A stretch of DNA of 9,599 nucleotides from Lachnospiraceae bacterium (GTDB lineage Bacteria > Bacillota > Clostridia > Lachnospirales > Lachnospiraceae): contig CAAGKF010000220.1 of NCBI GenBank assembly GCA_900770345.1, positions 1 to 9,599 of the forward strand, given 5' to 3'. How positions within the stretch are numbered: position 1 is the stretch's first letter; each line of letters begins with the position of its first letter. The notes beneath the pieces were generated by a model. The model was not told where the DNA came from and made no database searches. It was given only the letters and a program-made list of their open reading frames with translations. This document shows positions 1 through 6,964 of the stretch, in pieces. The translations under genes were made by a program, and so were the position numbers.

Positions 1-732
1 GGAAGGCGGAAGTCCCTGCTCCTCAAAATAACCGGATACCACACGATTGTAAACCTGCATGGCCTCCCTGAAACGCTTCATGGCAATGAGGCAGTCGATT
101 TTCATGATCTGGCATTCCTCGTAGGGATACAGCTCACAGGCGGCAGAACACAGCTCCAGCAGTTCTTCGTAGGCCCGCGTCTGACGCATCAACCCGTAAA
201 CGGTCTGAATGCATTTAAAATAAAGCTCCTGCAGACGAATAGCAATGACAGATACCCATTTTTCTCCTGCCAGCTGAGACAAAAATTCTCCTTTATAAAG
301 CCCACAGGCTTTTTTCAGCTGTTCCTCGTCTTTCTCCTCCAGAGCTTTTCCGGCTGTTTCCTCAAAGCACCTGGCATCGATAAAGACCTTCAGATCTCCG
401 CTGTCCCAGCGATAGATCCCGCCGTCCGTCCGAATATATTCATACTCCGGAAAACCGTACTGCTCCAGAAGCTTGCGCAGACGGAATACCGTGGCGCGCA
501 GATTGCCCGCCGGACTGATACTGTCTCCGCTTCCGTAAAGCATATCCAGGAGCTCTTCCCGATAGATCCCTTCTTCCCCGCAATACAGCAGAATCAAAAA
601 AAGCTGAAGCATCCTGCTGGAGGCATTCCCCGCAAAGGGCACCAGCCTTCCGTTAAATTCCACGGATATGCTTCCCATCATATATACATTCAGTTCACCA
701 TCATAATCCGAAGTTTCAATATATTCCGGCAT
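1..732 (-). CDS. BTAD/SARP-type transcriptional regulator, 5' part (C-terminus beyond window edge)
   Basis: An open frame of 244 codons runs from ATG at 732 off the left edge, so the C-terminus is missing. Residues about 15-110 look like an OmpR/SARP winged helix: a short strand (VYMMGSISVEFNG), then RMLQLFLILLY, and a helix-turn-wing segment ending NLRATVFRLRKLLEQYG with the wing IRTDGGIYRW. Residues about 115-244 look like a bacterial transcriptional activator domain built of TPR-like helices (LYKGEFLSQL, a second helix pair, then FKEAMQVYNRVVSGYFEEQG). A GGAGGGG ribosome site lies about 8 bases upstream of the ATG. Members of this family activate nearby or distal operons in Clostridia and Actinobacteria, often with a further C-terminal domain not visible here. 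It lies downstream of the MATE gene on the same strand, separated by about 134 bp, so it probably has its own promoter. Target genes are unknown. Confidence 0.85.
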   Translation of the reverse strand, partial: MPEYIETSDYDGELNVYMMGSISVEFNGRLVPFAGNASSRMLQLFLILLYCGEEGIYREELLDMLYGSGDSISPAGNLRATVFRLRKLLEQYGFPEYEYIRTDGGIYRWDSGDLKVFIDARCFEETAGKALEEKDEEQLKKACGLYKGEFLSQLAGEKWVSVIAIRLQELYFKCIQTVYGLMRQTRAYEELLELCSAACELYPYEECQIMKIDCLIAMKRFREAMQVYNRVVSGYFEEQGLPPS

Positions 733-776
733 ATTCTTCTCCCCTCCGGCAGGCAGCCTTTTTATAGAATCATTTT

Positions 777-804
777 ACTATATCCAACCTCAATTTACCA
801 TAAA
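777..804 (-). promoter_or_regulatory. Possible promoter for the BTAD regulator
   Basis: On the minus strand TATAGT (782-777) follows TTTATG (804-799) by 16 bp. The -10 is good and the -35 is poor (3 of 6). It sits about 45 bp upstream of the regulator ATG in an AT-rich gap with no terminator hairpin that I can see, so read-through from the MATE gene is also possible. Confidence 0.3.
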
Positions 805-866
805 CGGACAAAATCGTAATTTTTTTGTAAGGATATACAATAACAATTCAGCCGGCGAAAGAATTA

Positions 867-2192
867 TCATTTATCTCTCATATACCAGAAATAGTAAGGG
901 ATCTCTACCATCAGCATAACGCTCCAGCCCACGGCACAGGCATAAGCCACACCCTGCATGCCGATCCTGGGAGCCAGCAGATAGACAAAGATCACACGGA
1001 GGCTTGTCTGGGTAAAGGTTCCCAGAAGCGTGATGCTCATATTTCCCATACCTCTGAAAAATCCCTGGATCCCGTTGGTGAAGGCCGGGAACAGATAGAA
1101 GAAAGCCATCATCGCCAGATAACTGCTGCCCAGCTCTACAATGGACTCATTTCCCTCCGTAACAAAAAGTCCTACCAAAGGAGCCTTAAACAGTGTGATC
1201 ACCGTACAGATGATGACCCAGTAGCACGCCTCCAGCATCAGTCCCTTCCGAAAGCCGGCGCGTATACGTTCTTTTTTTCCTGCTCCCCGGTTCTGGGCCA
1301 CGAATGTGGTGATGCCGTGAGAAATACTCTGCTCCGGTGTAAACGCATAATCATCGATCCTGTTCACCGCATTGAAGGCGGCAATGATATCCACTCCCAG
1401 AGGATTGATCGCCCCCTGGATCAGCAGCTTTCCGATGGGCTGGCATGACTGCTGCAGAGCGGTAATACTGCCGTAGCGAAGAGTCTGGGCCAGAAGTTTA
1501 CGGTCCATGGTGAATTCTCCCTTTTTCAGCTGAAGCATGGGGATTTTGCGGTATACGTAGCTGATGCAGAGAATGGCGGAAGCCGCCTCCGCAATCACCG
1601 TTGTAACGGCAGAGCAGACGATTCCGAATCCCAGACCTCCGATAAAGATCAGATCCAGCACCGCATTGAGAATGGAGGAGAACGCCAGAAATTTAAGCGG
1701 CGTTTTGGAATCTCCCACGCTCTTTAATGCTGCCGAAACCGCATTGTAAAAATAAGTAAAGGGAGCCCCCAGGAATATAATGGACAGGTAAATGGCCGCG
1801 ATGTCCAGAATCTCCTCCGGCACATGAAGGGCGCCCAGAAGCGGCTTTGCTCCCAGCACGCCCAGAACTGCCACAATCAGAGAGAAATAACAGCCGAAAA
1901 TAACGGTTGTGGACATCTCCCGTTTTACCTTTTCCTCATCTCCGGCTCCGAAAAATTCACTCATCAGCACCGATGCTCCCATACAGATGCCGGAGATACC
2001 CAGGATAACGATGTTCATTACCGGGCTGGCTGTTCCCTCCGCCGCCAGGGCCTCCTTGCCGATGAACCGGCCTGCAATAATGGAATCCACCACATTGTAG
2101 GTCAGCTGAAACAAATTGCCTAAAATAAGGGGAACGGAATACCGGATCAGATGCTTCCGTATATTGCCCTCCGTCATATTCACTGCTGCCAT
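867..2192 (-). CDS. MATE family efflux transporter (first copy)
   Basis: This is a multidrug and toxic compound extrusion protein of about 441 residues, the usual family length, with about 12 hydrophobic helices in two MatE halves. The N-terminal signature is typical: an IRYSVPLILGNLFQLTYNVVDSIIAG-type first helix, then MSEFFGAGDEEKVKRE after helix 2. The pseudo-repeat in the second half contains FVAQNRGAGKKERIRAGFRKG. These transporters exchange Na+ or H+ for cationic drugs or metabolites; the substrate cannot be read here. An ATG also exists at 2198, but the ribosome site AGGGAGGA directly abuts it. The ATG at 2192 lies 7 bases after GGAGG and is preferred. The gene is 36 bp downstream of greA and likely its operon partner. 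It is only distantly similar to the second MATE in this window, so the two are not a recent duplication. Confidence 0.93.
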   Translation of the reverse strand: MAAVNMTEGNIRKHLIRYSVPLILGNLFQLTYNVVDSIIAGRFIGKEALAAEGTASPVMNIVILGISGICMGASVLMSEFFGAGDEEKVKREMSTTVIFGCYFSLIVAVLGVLGAKPLLGALHVPEEILDIAAIYLSIIFLGAPFTYFYNAVSAALKSVGDSKTPLKFLAFSSILNAVLDLIFIGGLGFGIVCSAVTTVIAEAASAILCISYVYRKIPMLQLKKGEFTMDRKLLAQTLRYGSITALQQSCQPIGKLLIQGAINPLGVDIIAAFNAVNRIDDYAFTPEQSISHGITTFVAQNRGAGKKERIRAGFRKGLMLEACYWVIICTVITLFKAPLVGLFVTEGNESIVELGSSYLAMMAFFYLFPAFTNGIQGFFRGMGNMSITLLGTFTQTSLRVIFVYLLAPRIGMQGVAYACAVGWSVMLMVEIPYYFWYMRDK

Positions 2193-2228
2193 ACTCATTC
2201 CTCCCTGAAATTTCAGCCTTTTCCAATA

Positions 2229-2732
2229 TCAGAAGCTGCGCAGGCTGTCATCCTCATCCTCTGCTGTCTTATCGATCGAACGGATCTCTGCCTCATATCC
2301 AAAACGGCTGTCTACCTGAATATATACCTTATCTCCCACTTTATGGCCCCGAATAGCCTTTCCCAGAGGAGAATCAATGCTGATCAGTCCCTTCAGCGAA
2401 TTTCCCCGGACAGTGGTTACCAGCTTATAGACCTCTGTTTCATCATCATCCGGAATATAAAGCTCCACCCTGTCGCCCAGCCCCACCTCATTTTCACCGG
2501 ACTGGTCAGAGATGATGGTCGCTGTCTTGATCATTTTTTCCAGATAGCGGATCCTTCCCTCATTGCGGTTTTTATCCTGCTTCGCTGCCTTATACTCAAA
2601 ATTCTCACTGAGATCGCCTTGGGCTCTGGCCTCCTTTACGGCCTCCAGCACCTCCTTGCGGACTACCAGCTTGCGGTACTCGATCTCCTCCTGCATCTTT
2701 TCAATATCCTTTTTTGTCAGTTTATCATACAT
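2229..2732 (-). CDS. greA: GreA/GreB-family transcription elongation factor
   Basis: The protein has 167 residues against about 157-160 for a standard GreA. Residues 1-75 form the antiparallel coiled coil that enters the RNA polymerase secondary channel. Its tip reads GDLSENFEY, with the acidic pair D40 and E43 that coordinates Mg2+ for cleavage of backtracked RNA. Residues about 84-153 form the FKBP-like C-terminal domain, with the typical SPLGKAIRGHKVGD segment at 121-134. The extra length is an acidic tail (154-167, with EDEDD). A strong AGGAGGG lies 7 bases before the ATG. The gene sits 31 bp after the transglutaminase-like gene and just upstream of a MATE gene. Clostridia often have several Gre paralogues. 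This context and the divergent tail suggest it may be an accessory copy, so the symbol denotes the family rather than proven orthology. Confidence 0.9.
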   Translation of the reverse strand: MYDKLTKKDIEKMQEEIEYRKLVVRKEVLEAVKEARAQGDLSENFEYKAAKQDKNRNEGRIRYLEKMIKTATIISDQSGENEVGLGDRVELYIPDDDETEVYKLVTTVRGNSLKGLISIDSPLGKAIRGHKVGDKVYIQVDSRFGYEAEIRSIDKTAEDEDDSLRSF

Positions 2733-2763
2733 GAATCATCCCTCCTGCTGCTCCCGCCTTTTC

Positions 2764-3777
2764 CTAATAATTTCTCATCCGCGTGCTTCCGCTGATATCC
2801 CAGGTCTTTCCCGGAGCCAGACAGTCGCGGTCTACGTACATGATATAGGGATTCTCCCTGTTTTCGTAGGCTGCCAGCATACTCTCCGCCTCCGCATTCA
2901 TCACAGTTGAAAAGCAGCGGTCCGTCAGAGTCTGGGGACTGATCCCAACTACCGCCAGATCCACCTTATACCAGTTTCCGTCTGCCCGGACAAAGGTATA
3001 CATATGATCCTTATCTGCCGCATCCGGCGCGCAGAAAGCCGCAAGTCCCGTTGCCCTGACGAGAAGCTGATACCCAATGGCAAGCCCCTCACACACTGCC
3101 TTATGATCCACAAGGCAGCCGTACGCCGTAAATGAAGGATCTCCCTGAACATCCTCACCTCTTTTGAACCGGTCATACAGATCCAGATCACAGACACAGC
3201 CGGAGGCAATATAGAGTGCTGCCTTTTTCGCGCGCTCCAGTTCTCCGGTGCTGCGCCAATCAAAACTGTTCATATATTCCCTCACCGCAGCCGCGAGTCC
3301 ATCCCTGCGGAGACGGTATACACTTCCTTCGTCATACAACTGATCCTGAGGGAACGTTACTCCCGCCAGTGCCAGAAGACTGTCCCCGTTTACCGCTTCC
3401 TCCCCGGTGCCGATCTGAGCACTGTCCTCCCCGTAGAGAGCCCGGCACAGATCATCAGACAAACCGAAATAGTTTAACAGCCCGTAGCTGCCGTCCTGTC
3501 TGGGACGTTTCTCCTTTACCGGCTGATTTTCTTCATTATAATACATAATGGCTTCACAATAGGAAAGCCCCGTTTCATTCAGAAGACCGTACAGGGTATA
3601 ATCCGACCGGTATCCGATCCCCAGAACACCGGGGCCGAGACGTTCTCTATTTTCCCTGTCTTCCGCCGCCGAAACTGCCTGTGCACCGTAAGTGATCGCC
3701 CCCGGCTGCACTGCCGTTAGTGCCAGTGATATTGCTGCTGCCCATAGAATTGATGTGTTTTTCCATTTTCTGGTCAT
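2764..3777 (-). CDS. Secreted transglutaminase-like (papain-fold) protein
   Basis: Residue numbers count from the TTG codon at 3783. The N-terminus has a lysine/arginine start (MTRKWKN), a hydrophobic helix to about residue 30 and small residues around 34-40, consistent with a Sec signal peptide. The C-terminal half carries the transglutaminase-like triad: C231 in AVCEGLAIGYQLLVRATGL, H260 in DHMYTFVRADGNWY, and D275 in WYKVDLAV. Bacterial proteins of this type act outside the membrane as peptidases or remain uncharacterised; cross-linking is not implied. Residues about 65-81 and 100-117 form an internal repeat (YGLLN, GLS, C, A, Y in the same order). The ATG at 3777 is chosen over TTG 3783 because the AGGCGGG ribosome site lies 6 bases before the ATG and touches the TTG. 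It heads the probable operon with greA and the first MATE. Confidence 0.8.
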   Translation of the reverse strand: MTRKWKNTSILWAAAISLALTAVQPGAITYGAQAVSAAEDRENRERLGPGVLGIGYRSDYTLYGLLNETGLSYCEAIMYYNEENQPVKEKRPRQDGSYGLLNYFGLSDDLCRALYGEDSAQIGTGEEAVNGDSLLALAGVTFPQDQLYDEGSVYRLRRDGLAAAVREYMNSFDWRSTGELERAKKAALYIASGCVCDLDLYDRFKRGEDVQGDPSFTAYGCLVDHKAVCEGLAIGYQLLVRATGLAAFCAPDAADKDHMYTFVRADGNWYKVDLAVVGISPQTLTDRCFSTVMNAEAESMLAAYENRENPYIMYVDRDCLAPGKTWDISGSTRMRNY

Positions 3778-3830
3778 GTTCAACCCGCCTTTATAGTTTG
3801 TTTATTTTCTCTTTCGTTTTTTTATTGTTT

Positions 3831-3856
3831 CTTTAGTCTGCGCTCAAACTTTAGTC
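3831..3856. repeat. Direct repeat CTTTAGTC x2 upstream of the transglutaminase-like gene
   Basis: Two exact 8-bp copies (3831-3838 and 3849-3856) are separated by 10 bp, giving a period of 18. They lie 50-80 bp before the secreted-protein gene, in the region where its promoter should be. This could be a tandem activator site; no known box is matched. Confidence 0.4.
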
Positions 3857-3932
3857 ACAATTTCCGTGTATAGTATTACCTGTAAGGCGATAAACCTTTT
3901 ACCATATAGGAAGACACTTTTTCATACCTAGC

Positions 3933-3957
3933 ATCGGCAGTCCCCCTTTCTGCCGAT
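3933..3957. other. Stem-loop in the leader region of the transglutaminase-like operon
   Basis: Perfect 8-bp arms ATCGGCAG and CTGCCGAT flank a 9-base loop. Neither strand has a T-run after the stem, so it is not a simple terminator. On the minus strand it could be part of a structured 5' leader or an operator. I could not match the surrounding 120 bases to a riboswitch class. Confidence 0.4.
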
Positions 3958-3980
3958 ACCCTCCAATCTAAGTTAAATTA

Positions 3981-4030
3981 AAAGTAAGTTTACTCCCCGC
4001 TTCACCACAAGCGGGGAGTAAACTTATTTT
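3981..4030 (-). terminator. Strong hairpin terminator after the Dus gene
   Basis: Arms of 18 perfect pairs (3985-4002 and 4009-4026), extended by one G-U and A-T pairs to 3981/4030, surround the 6-base loop CACCAC. The core is TACTCCCCGC. The hairpin begins at the Dus stop codon. The minus-strand side is followed by a T-rich but interrupted tract. It separates the MATE-dus operon from the transglutaminase operon. Confidence 0.8.
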
Positions 4031-5028
4031 AGCTTCAGCTCTCGAATAATACTGCCTGCCGCGGCCTCGTATTCACTGAGGCGCTGGGCTTTTCGGATCT
4101 TCTTCATATAAGCTTCCCCGTCCTCAAACATCCGGATCATATAGACCCAGAGTTCCTTCATTTTAAAAAGTACATTCCTGTCGCCGGACATCGCACGGCA
4201 GTAGCCCTCCAAAATATCCCGGTGAAATGCTGCCAGGCGTCGGCGAATTTCTTTGTCCTCCCGGAAACCGGATTTTTCCGCGCCGTCCGCATTTTCCTGC
4301 TTTTCTTCCTTTATCTGTTCTGCCTCTGTCTTCTCTGTCAGAAATGGATCAGCCAGGACTCCCCGTCCCAGCATCACTGTTTTCAGCTGAGGATATCTCT
4401 CCGTCAGCCTCCTTAATGCTTCTTTATCAAACAGATCCCCATTGTAACAGACATCGGAACAGCTTTCTTTTATCCCTATGTCAAACTGCTCCATACGTGG
4501 CGTATTGTTATAGTAATCCATCTGAACCCTGGGATGGATGATCAGCTCTGCTATGGGATATTTATTATATATGGAAAGAAGCTCTCCAAATTCCTCCGGT
4601 TTTTCTTTTCCCAGCCTAGTTTTTACCGAAAGCTTCATATCCAGCTGCTCCATACCGTGAGAAATTTCCTCCAGGAAACGATCCAGTTCCTCTCTTCGGG
4701 CCAGAAATCCCGCGCCCTTTCCTTTGGAAACAACGGTGCCGGAAGGGCATCCCAGATTCAGGTTTATTTCCCGGTAACCGTAATCCTTCAGTTCTTCTGC
4801 CGACCGAAGGAAATCATCCGAGCGGTTGGTCAGAATCTGCGGAACCAGGTTTATTCTCTGATTGTTCTCCGGCAGGATATCATTGCGTTCTCTGGAAGTA
4901 AAGCCGCTGTTGTGTTTCGGTGCGATAAAGGGAGTGAAATATTTGTCCATCGGACGAAAATGTGCATGATAGGCATTTCTGTACACATAGCCGGTGATTC
5001 CTTCCATGGGAGCGAGGTAATATCTCAT
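4024..5028 (-). CDS. tRNA-dihydrouridine synthase (Dus family)
   Basis: This FMN-dependent enzyme reduces uridine to dihydrouridine in tRNA D-loops. The N-terminal TIM barrel starts LAPMEGITGYVYRNAY. The catalytic cysteine is C94 in NLNLGCPSGTVVSKGKGAGFL. FMN/substrate segments follow: SVKTRLG (134-140), IIHPRV with H165, YNGDLFD (195-201) and MLGRGVLADPFL (219-230). The C-terminal helical domain (about 262-334) is typical. Residues 231-260 form a charged Glu/Lys-rich linker that looks like an insertion relative to compact family members. Length (334) is normal. The start overlaps the MATE stop as ATGA (5028-5025), and AAGGAG lies about 9 bases upstream, so translation is probably coupled to the MATE gene. 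Bacterial Dus subgroups cannot be separated by eye; Clostridia usually carry DusB-like enzymes and this diverges from them. Confidence 0.92.
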   Translation of the reverse strand: MRYYLAPMEGITGYVYRNAYHAHFRPMDKYFTPFIAPKHNSGFTSRERNDILPENNQRINLVPQILTNRSDDFLRSAEELKDYGYREINLNLGCPSGTVVSKGKGAGFLARREELDRFLEEISHGMEQLDMKLSVKTRLGKEKPEEFGELLSIYNKYPIAELIIHPRVQMDYYNNTPRMEQFDIGIKESCSDVCYNGDLFDKEALRRLTERYPQLKTVMLGRGVLADPFLTEKTEAEQIKEEKQENADGAEKSGFREDKEIRRRLAAFHRDILEGYCRAMSGDRNVLFKMKELWVYMIRMFEDGEAYMKKIRKAQRLSEYEAAAGSIIRELKLK

Positions 5029-6353
5029 TCAGCGCTTCTCCTTCCAAGTTTTTCTTTTATCCGAATGATCAGTGGAATGACCATCAAAATCCACACAATG
5101 GGCTCCGCCACAATGATCCCCCAATAGTGAAGGACCGGCGCCAGGAACAAAGCCACCGCAACCTTGCCCGCCAGTTCAATAAAGCTGGAAACCACCGGCG
5201 TACGGTGCTCTCCCATTCCCTGAAGAGCGTTGCGAAAGATATTGATCGCGGCAGGCGCAAAATAAAACAGCGTGTCTACCTTCAGATACAGCTCCGCCGT
5301 AGCTGCAATATTTTCCTGTCGCGATCCCGTTACCAGATATACCAGCTCAGGAGCTGCCGTATAGCTGAGGATCATCATGCCCACGCACCAGATGCAGGTA
5401 AGGATCAGCGCCTGGCGGACACCGGAACGGATCCTGTCCATTTTCCCCGCGCCCATATTCTGACCGCAGTAGGTTGCCATTGTAATACCCATAACGGAAA
5501 AAGGAAGCATAAAAAATTCCGTGATCTTTCTGGCCGCCGTGTGAGCGACAATAATATCATTTCCAAAGGTATTGATCGCGCACTGCAGGGACAGGGTTCC
5601 GAAATATACCAGAGACATCATGGCTGCCATGGAAAGACCGGAGGTATAAAGAAGCCTCGTATCTTTCAGCGACAGCTTAAAATCTTCCGGCCGGAACCGG
5701 AATACGGGATAGCGGCTGAACATATAGATCAGGCTGAGGACAACCGATACCGTCTGAGCGATCACGGTAGCCAGCGCGGCGCCGGCCACTCCCATATGGA
5801 ACACCAGAATCAGCAGCAGATCCAGCCCGATATTCAGAATACTGGCACATACAAGAAACGCCAGCGGCGCCGCGGTGTCACCTACTGCTCTGAGAATACC
5901 GGCGCATGCGTTGTAAAACATGGTCATGACCAGCCCCAGAAGCACGATCCGGATATAAGAAGCAGACTGATCCATCAATTCCTCCGGAACATTCAGCACG
6001 TTCAGCAGGATCGGAAGACCGCCCACGCAGAGCAATGTCAGAGACAGCGCCGTCAGAAATCCCAGAAGGAGACTCCCCGCCGCGAATTTTCTCACACCCT
6101 TTTCCCTTCCGGCCCCGAACTCCCGGGCGATCAGAATAGCAAAACCGTTTGTCAGCCCTGAAAGAAAACCTACGAACAGGGTACTTATGGATGTGGTAGC
6201 GCCGACAGCCGCAAGAGCGGTCTCCCCCAATGTGCTGCCCACCACACGCGTATCCGCCAGACTGTAAAAAAGCTGAAATATATTTCCAAGCGCTACAGGC
6301 AGCGCAAACTGCAGCATGATTTTCGCAGGATTTCCCTTTGTCAGATCTTTCAT
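5025..6353 (-). CDS. MATE family efflux transporter (second copy), translationally coupled to dus
   Basis: About 442 residues with about 12 hydrophobic helices in two MatE halves. It begins MKDLTKGNPAKIMLQFALPV, a very typical clostridial MATE N-terminus. Family landmarks are LAREFGAG-like IAREFGAGREKGVRKFAAG after helix 2 and YCGQNMGAGKMDRIRSG in the second half. Substrate is unknown. Start choice: a GTG at 6365 is also in frame and no earlier start codon exists before an upstream stop. Neither start has a properly spaced ribosome site, because AAGGAG (6390-6385) is 19 bases before the GTG with a hairpin between. The ATG at 6353 is preferred by analogy with relatives that begin M-x-DLTKG. 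It ends in an ATGA overlap with dus, and both are read from the promoter at 6408-6436. Confidence 0.92.
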   Translation of the reverse strand: MKDLTKGNPAKIMLQFALPVALGNIFQLFYSLADTRVVGSTLGETALAAVGATTSISTLFVGFLSGLTNGFAILIAREFGAGREKGVRKFAAGSLLLGFLTALSLTLLCVGGLPILLNVLNVPEELMDQSASYIRIVLLGLVMTMFYNACAGILRAVGDTAAPLAFLVCASILNIGLDLLLILVFHMGVAGAALATVIAQTVSVVLSLIYMFSRYPVFRFRPEDFKLSLKDTRLLYTSGLSMAAMMSLVYFGTLSLQCAINTFGNDIIVAHTAARKITEFFMLPFSVMGITMATYCGQNMGAGKMDRIRSGVRQALILTCIWCVGMMILSYTAAPELVYLVTGSRQENIAATAELYLKVDTLFYFAPAAINIFRNALQGMGEHRTPVVSSFIELAGKVAVALFLAPVLHYWGIIVAEPIVWILMVIPLIIRIKEKLGRRSAE

Positions 6354-6363
6354 ATTCCGTATC

Positions 6364-6390
6364 ACTGCCGGAGGGGCAGTATTTCTCCTT
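6364..6390 (-). promoter_or_regulatory. Hairpin between ribosome site and start of the second MATE gene
   Basis: In the mRNA, AAGGAG (6390-6385) is followed after 4 bases by a perfect 6-bp stem ACTGCC/GGCAGT with the loop CCTCC. Folding shortens the SD-to-ATG distance to about 14 bases. The CTCC of the loop could alternatively pair with the GGAG of the ribosome site. The arrangement could tune translation. Confidence 0.4.
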
Positions 6391-6407
6391 TTGCATCAAT
6401 GTAAAGA

Positions 6408-6436
6408 AGTATAGCACATATGGACAGGAAAATCCA
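6408..6436 (-). promoter_or_regulatory. Promoter of the MATE-dus operon
   Basis: On the minus strand, TGGATT (6436-6431) is followed after 17 bp by TATACT (6413-6408). A TGC directly before it makes an extended -10. Predicted transcription start is about 6400, giving a leader of about 45 bases that holds the hairpin described above. Confidence 0.65.
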
Positions 6437-6614
6437 GATATGAGGAGATATTGGGTTTTTGTATTTTTATTTGGGGTTTCTAAATGGCGGCAGGTCTGTG
6501 ACAGGTAAACTGCCTGCCTCCCGTTTGAACTGTGAATTTTATGATCCTTCTGAAATAATGCTTGTGGGAATCGCTACTGTTCCCACTCTCAAAGATGCAA
6601 TATCAAGATTTTTT
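6437..6614. other. Non-coding gap with two inverted repeats
   Basis: I see no convincing gene between the MATE promoter and the 3' end of the toxin gene. GGCAGG (6489-6494) pairs with CCTGCC (6513-6518), and GTGGGAA (6564-6570) pairs perfectly with TTCCCAC (6580-6586) around a 9-base loop. A plus-strand open frame of 63 codons (6459-6650) crosses the gap. It has no ribosome site and no recognisable product, and it stops inside the following hairpin. With that terminator-like hairpin the stretch could be a decayed element or a structured plus-strand RNA. Confidence 0.35.
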
Positions 6615-6658
6615 CTTAAAGCCTCCCATCCTTGGCAGCTTCCTCAATGAAAACCGCC
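6615..6658. repeat. 44-bp imperfect repeat, copy 1 (3' side of TA operon)
   Basis: It aligns without gaps to 7426-7469 with 33 of 44 identical bases. On the minus strand it reads AVFIEEAAKDGRL-stop (6657-6616), and copy 2 reads AVSIEEAAKAGKF-stop. Most differences fall at third codon positions, which suggests descent from the end of one coding sequence. It also forms a stem-loop whose 19-base loop matches copy 2 at 14 positions. I do not recognise the parent gene. Confidence 0.55.
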
Positions 6659-6671
6659 AAGGATGGTTTTT
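6626..6671 (+). terminator. Terminator-like hairpin, plus strand
   Basis: Perfect 11-bp arms CCATCCTTGGC (6626-6636) and GCCAAGGATGG (6656-6666) surround a 19-base loop, followed by TTTTT. On the plus strand this is a good intrinsic terminator, although no plus-strand gene precedes it. On the minus strand it lacks a T-run. The large loop lies within the repeat described at 6615-6658. Confidence 0.5.
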
Positions 6672-6703
6672 CTGAGGTTCTGAGGTTATTTGTGCGCTAT
6701 GGA

Positions 6704-6964
6704 TTACTCGTCATAATGCCCACGGCAGGAAAGAATCTCTGCCACGTCCTCTTTTACCCGATATACCAGTCGATTCACCTCATCAATCCGTCGGCTCCAA
6801 AAGCCGCTTAATTCTCCTTTTAACGGCTCCGGTTTTCCAATCCCAGAAAAAGGCTCACGTTCAATATCCTTTAACAACTGATTCACCCGTTTCAGTGTCT
6901 TTTTATCTTGTGACTGCCAGTAAAGGTAATCTTCCCAGGCTTCATCAAACCATATTTTTTTCAT
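6704..6964 (-). CDS. yoeB: Txe/YoeB-family mRNA interferase toxin
   Basis: The 86 residues align along their whole length with E. coli YoeB: IWFDEAWEDYLYWQSQDKKTLKRVNQLLKDI, then PFSGIGKPEPLKGELSGFWSRRI, and the C-terminal SCRGHY. The catalytic residues of the family are present at the same positions: E46 (KPEP), R65 (NRLVY) and H83 (GHY). YoeB binds the ribosomal A site and cleaves mRNA during translation; in type II modules it is neutralised by a bound antitoxin. The start overlaps the antitoxin stop as ATGA, the normal antitoxin-first order with translational coupling. Nothing suggests inactivation. The partner is RelB/DinJ-like rather than YefM-like. Confidence 0.93.
   Translation of the reverse strand: MKKIWFDEAWEDYLYWQSQDKKTLKRVNQLLKDIEREPFSGIGKPEPLKGELSGFWSRRIDEVNRLVYRVKEDVAEILSCRGHYDE

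Noticed and set aside
2151..2795. 214-codon plus-strand open frame opposite greA
   Set aside because: Mirror of the coding frame of greA, with no recognisable domain and no ribosome site or promoter.
3933..3957. Second intrinsic terminator after dus
   Set aside because: The stem is good but no T-run follows on either strand, and a strong terminator already lies at 3981-4030.
3860..3970. Known riboswitch (c-di-GMP, ykkC, ZTP and similar) in the transglutaminase leader
   Set aside because: I compared the stem order and conserved loop words from memory and found no match to any class.
5127..6161. 344-codon plus-strand open frame opposite the second MATE gene
   Set aside because: It is antisense to a clear transporter, and its translation is a Gln/Arg/His-rich sequence with no domain pattern, as expected from the reverse of hydrophobic codons. 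No ribosome site.
5878..6417. 179-codon minus-strand frame overlapping the start of the second MATE
   Set aside because: It is a shifted frame of the MATE coding region, with a Cys/Gly/Arg-rich translation and no domain. The MATE frame explains the codon pattern.
6459..6650. 63-codon plus-strand frame as a real gene
   Set aside because: No ribosome site, no recognisable family and it stops inside a hairpin loop. Kept only as a possible remnant in the description of the gap.
6672..6686. Short tandem TCTGAGGT-like duplication after the toxin gene
   Set aside because: Two 8-bp units only; not enough to suggest a function or attachment site.
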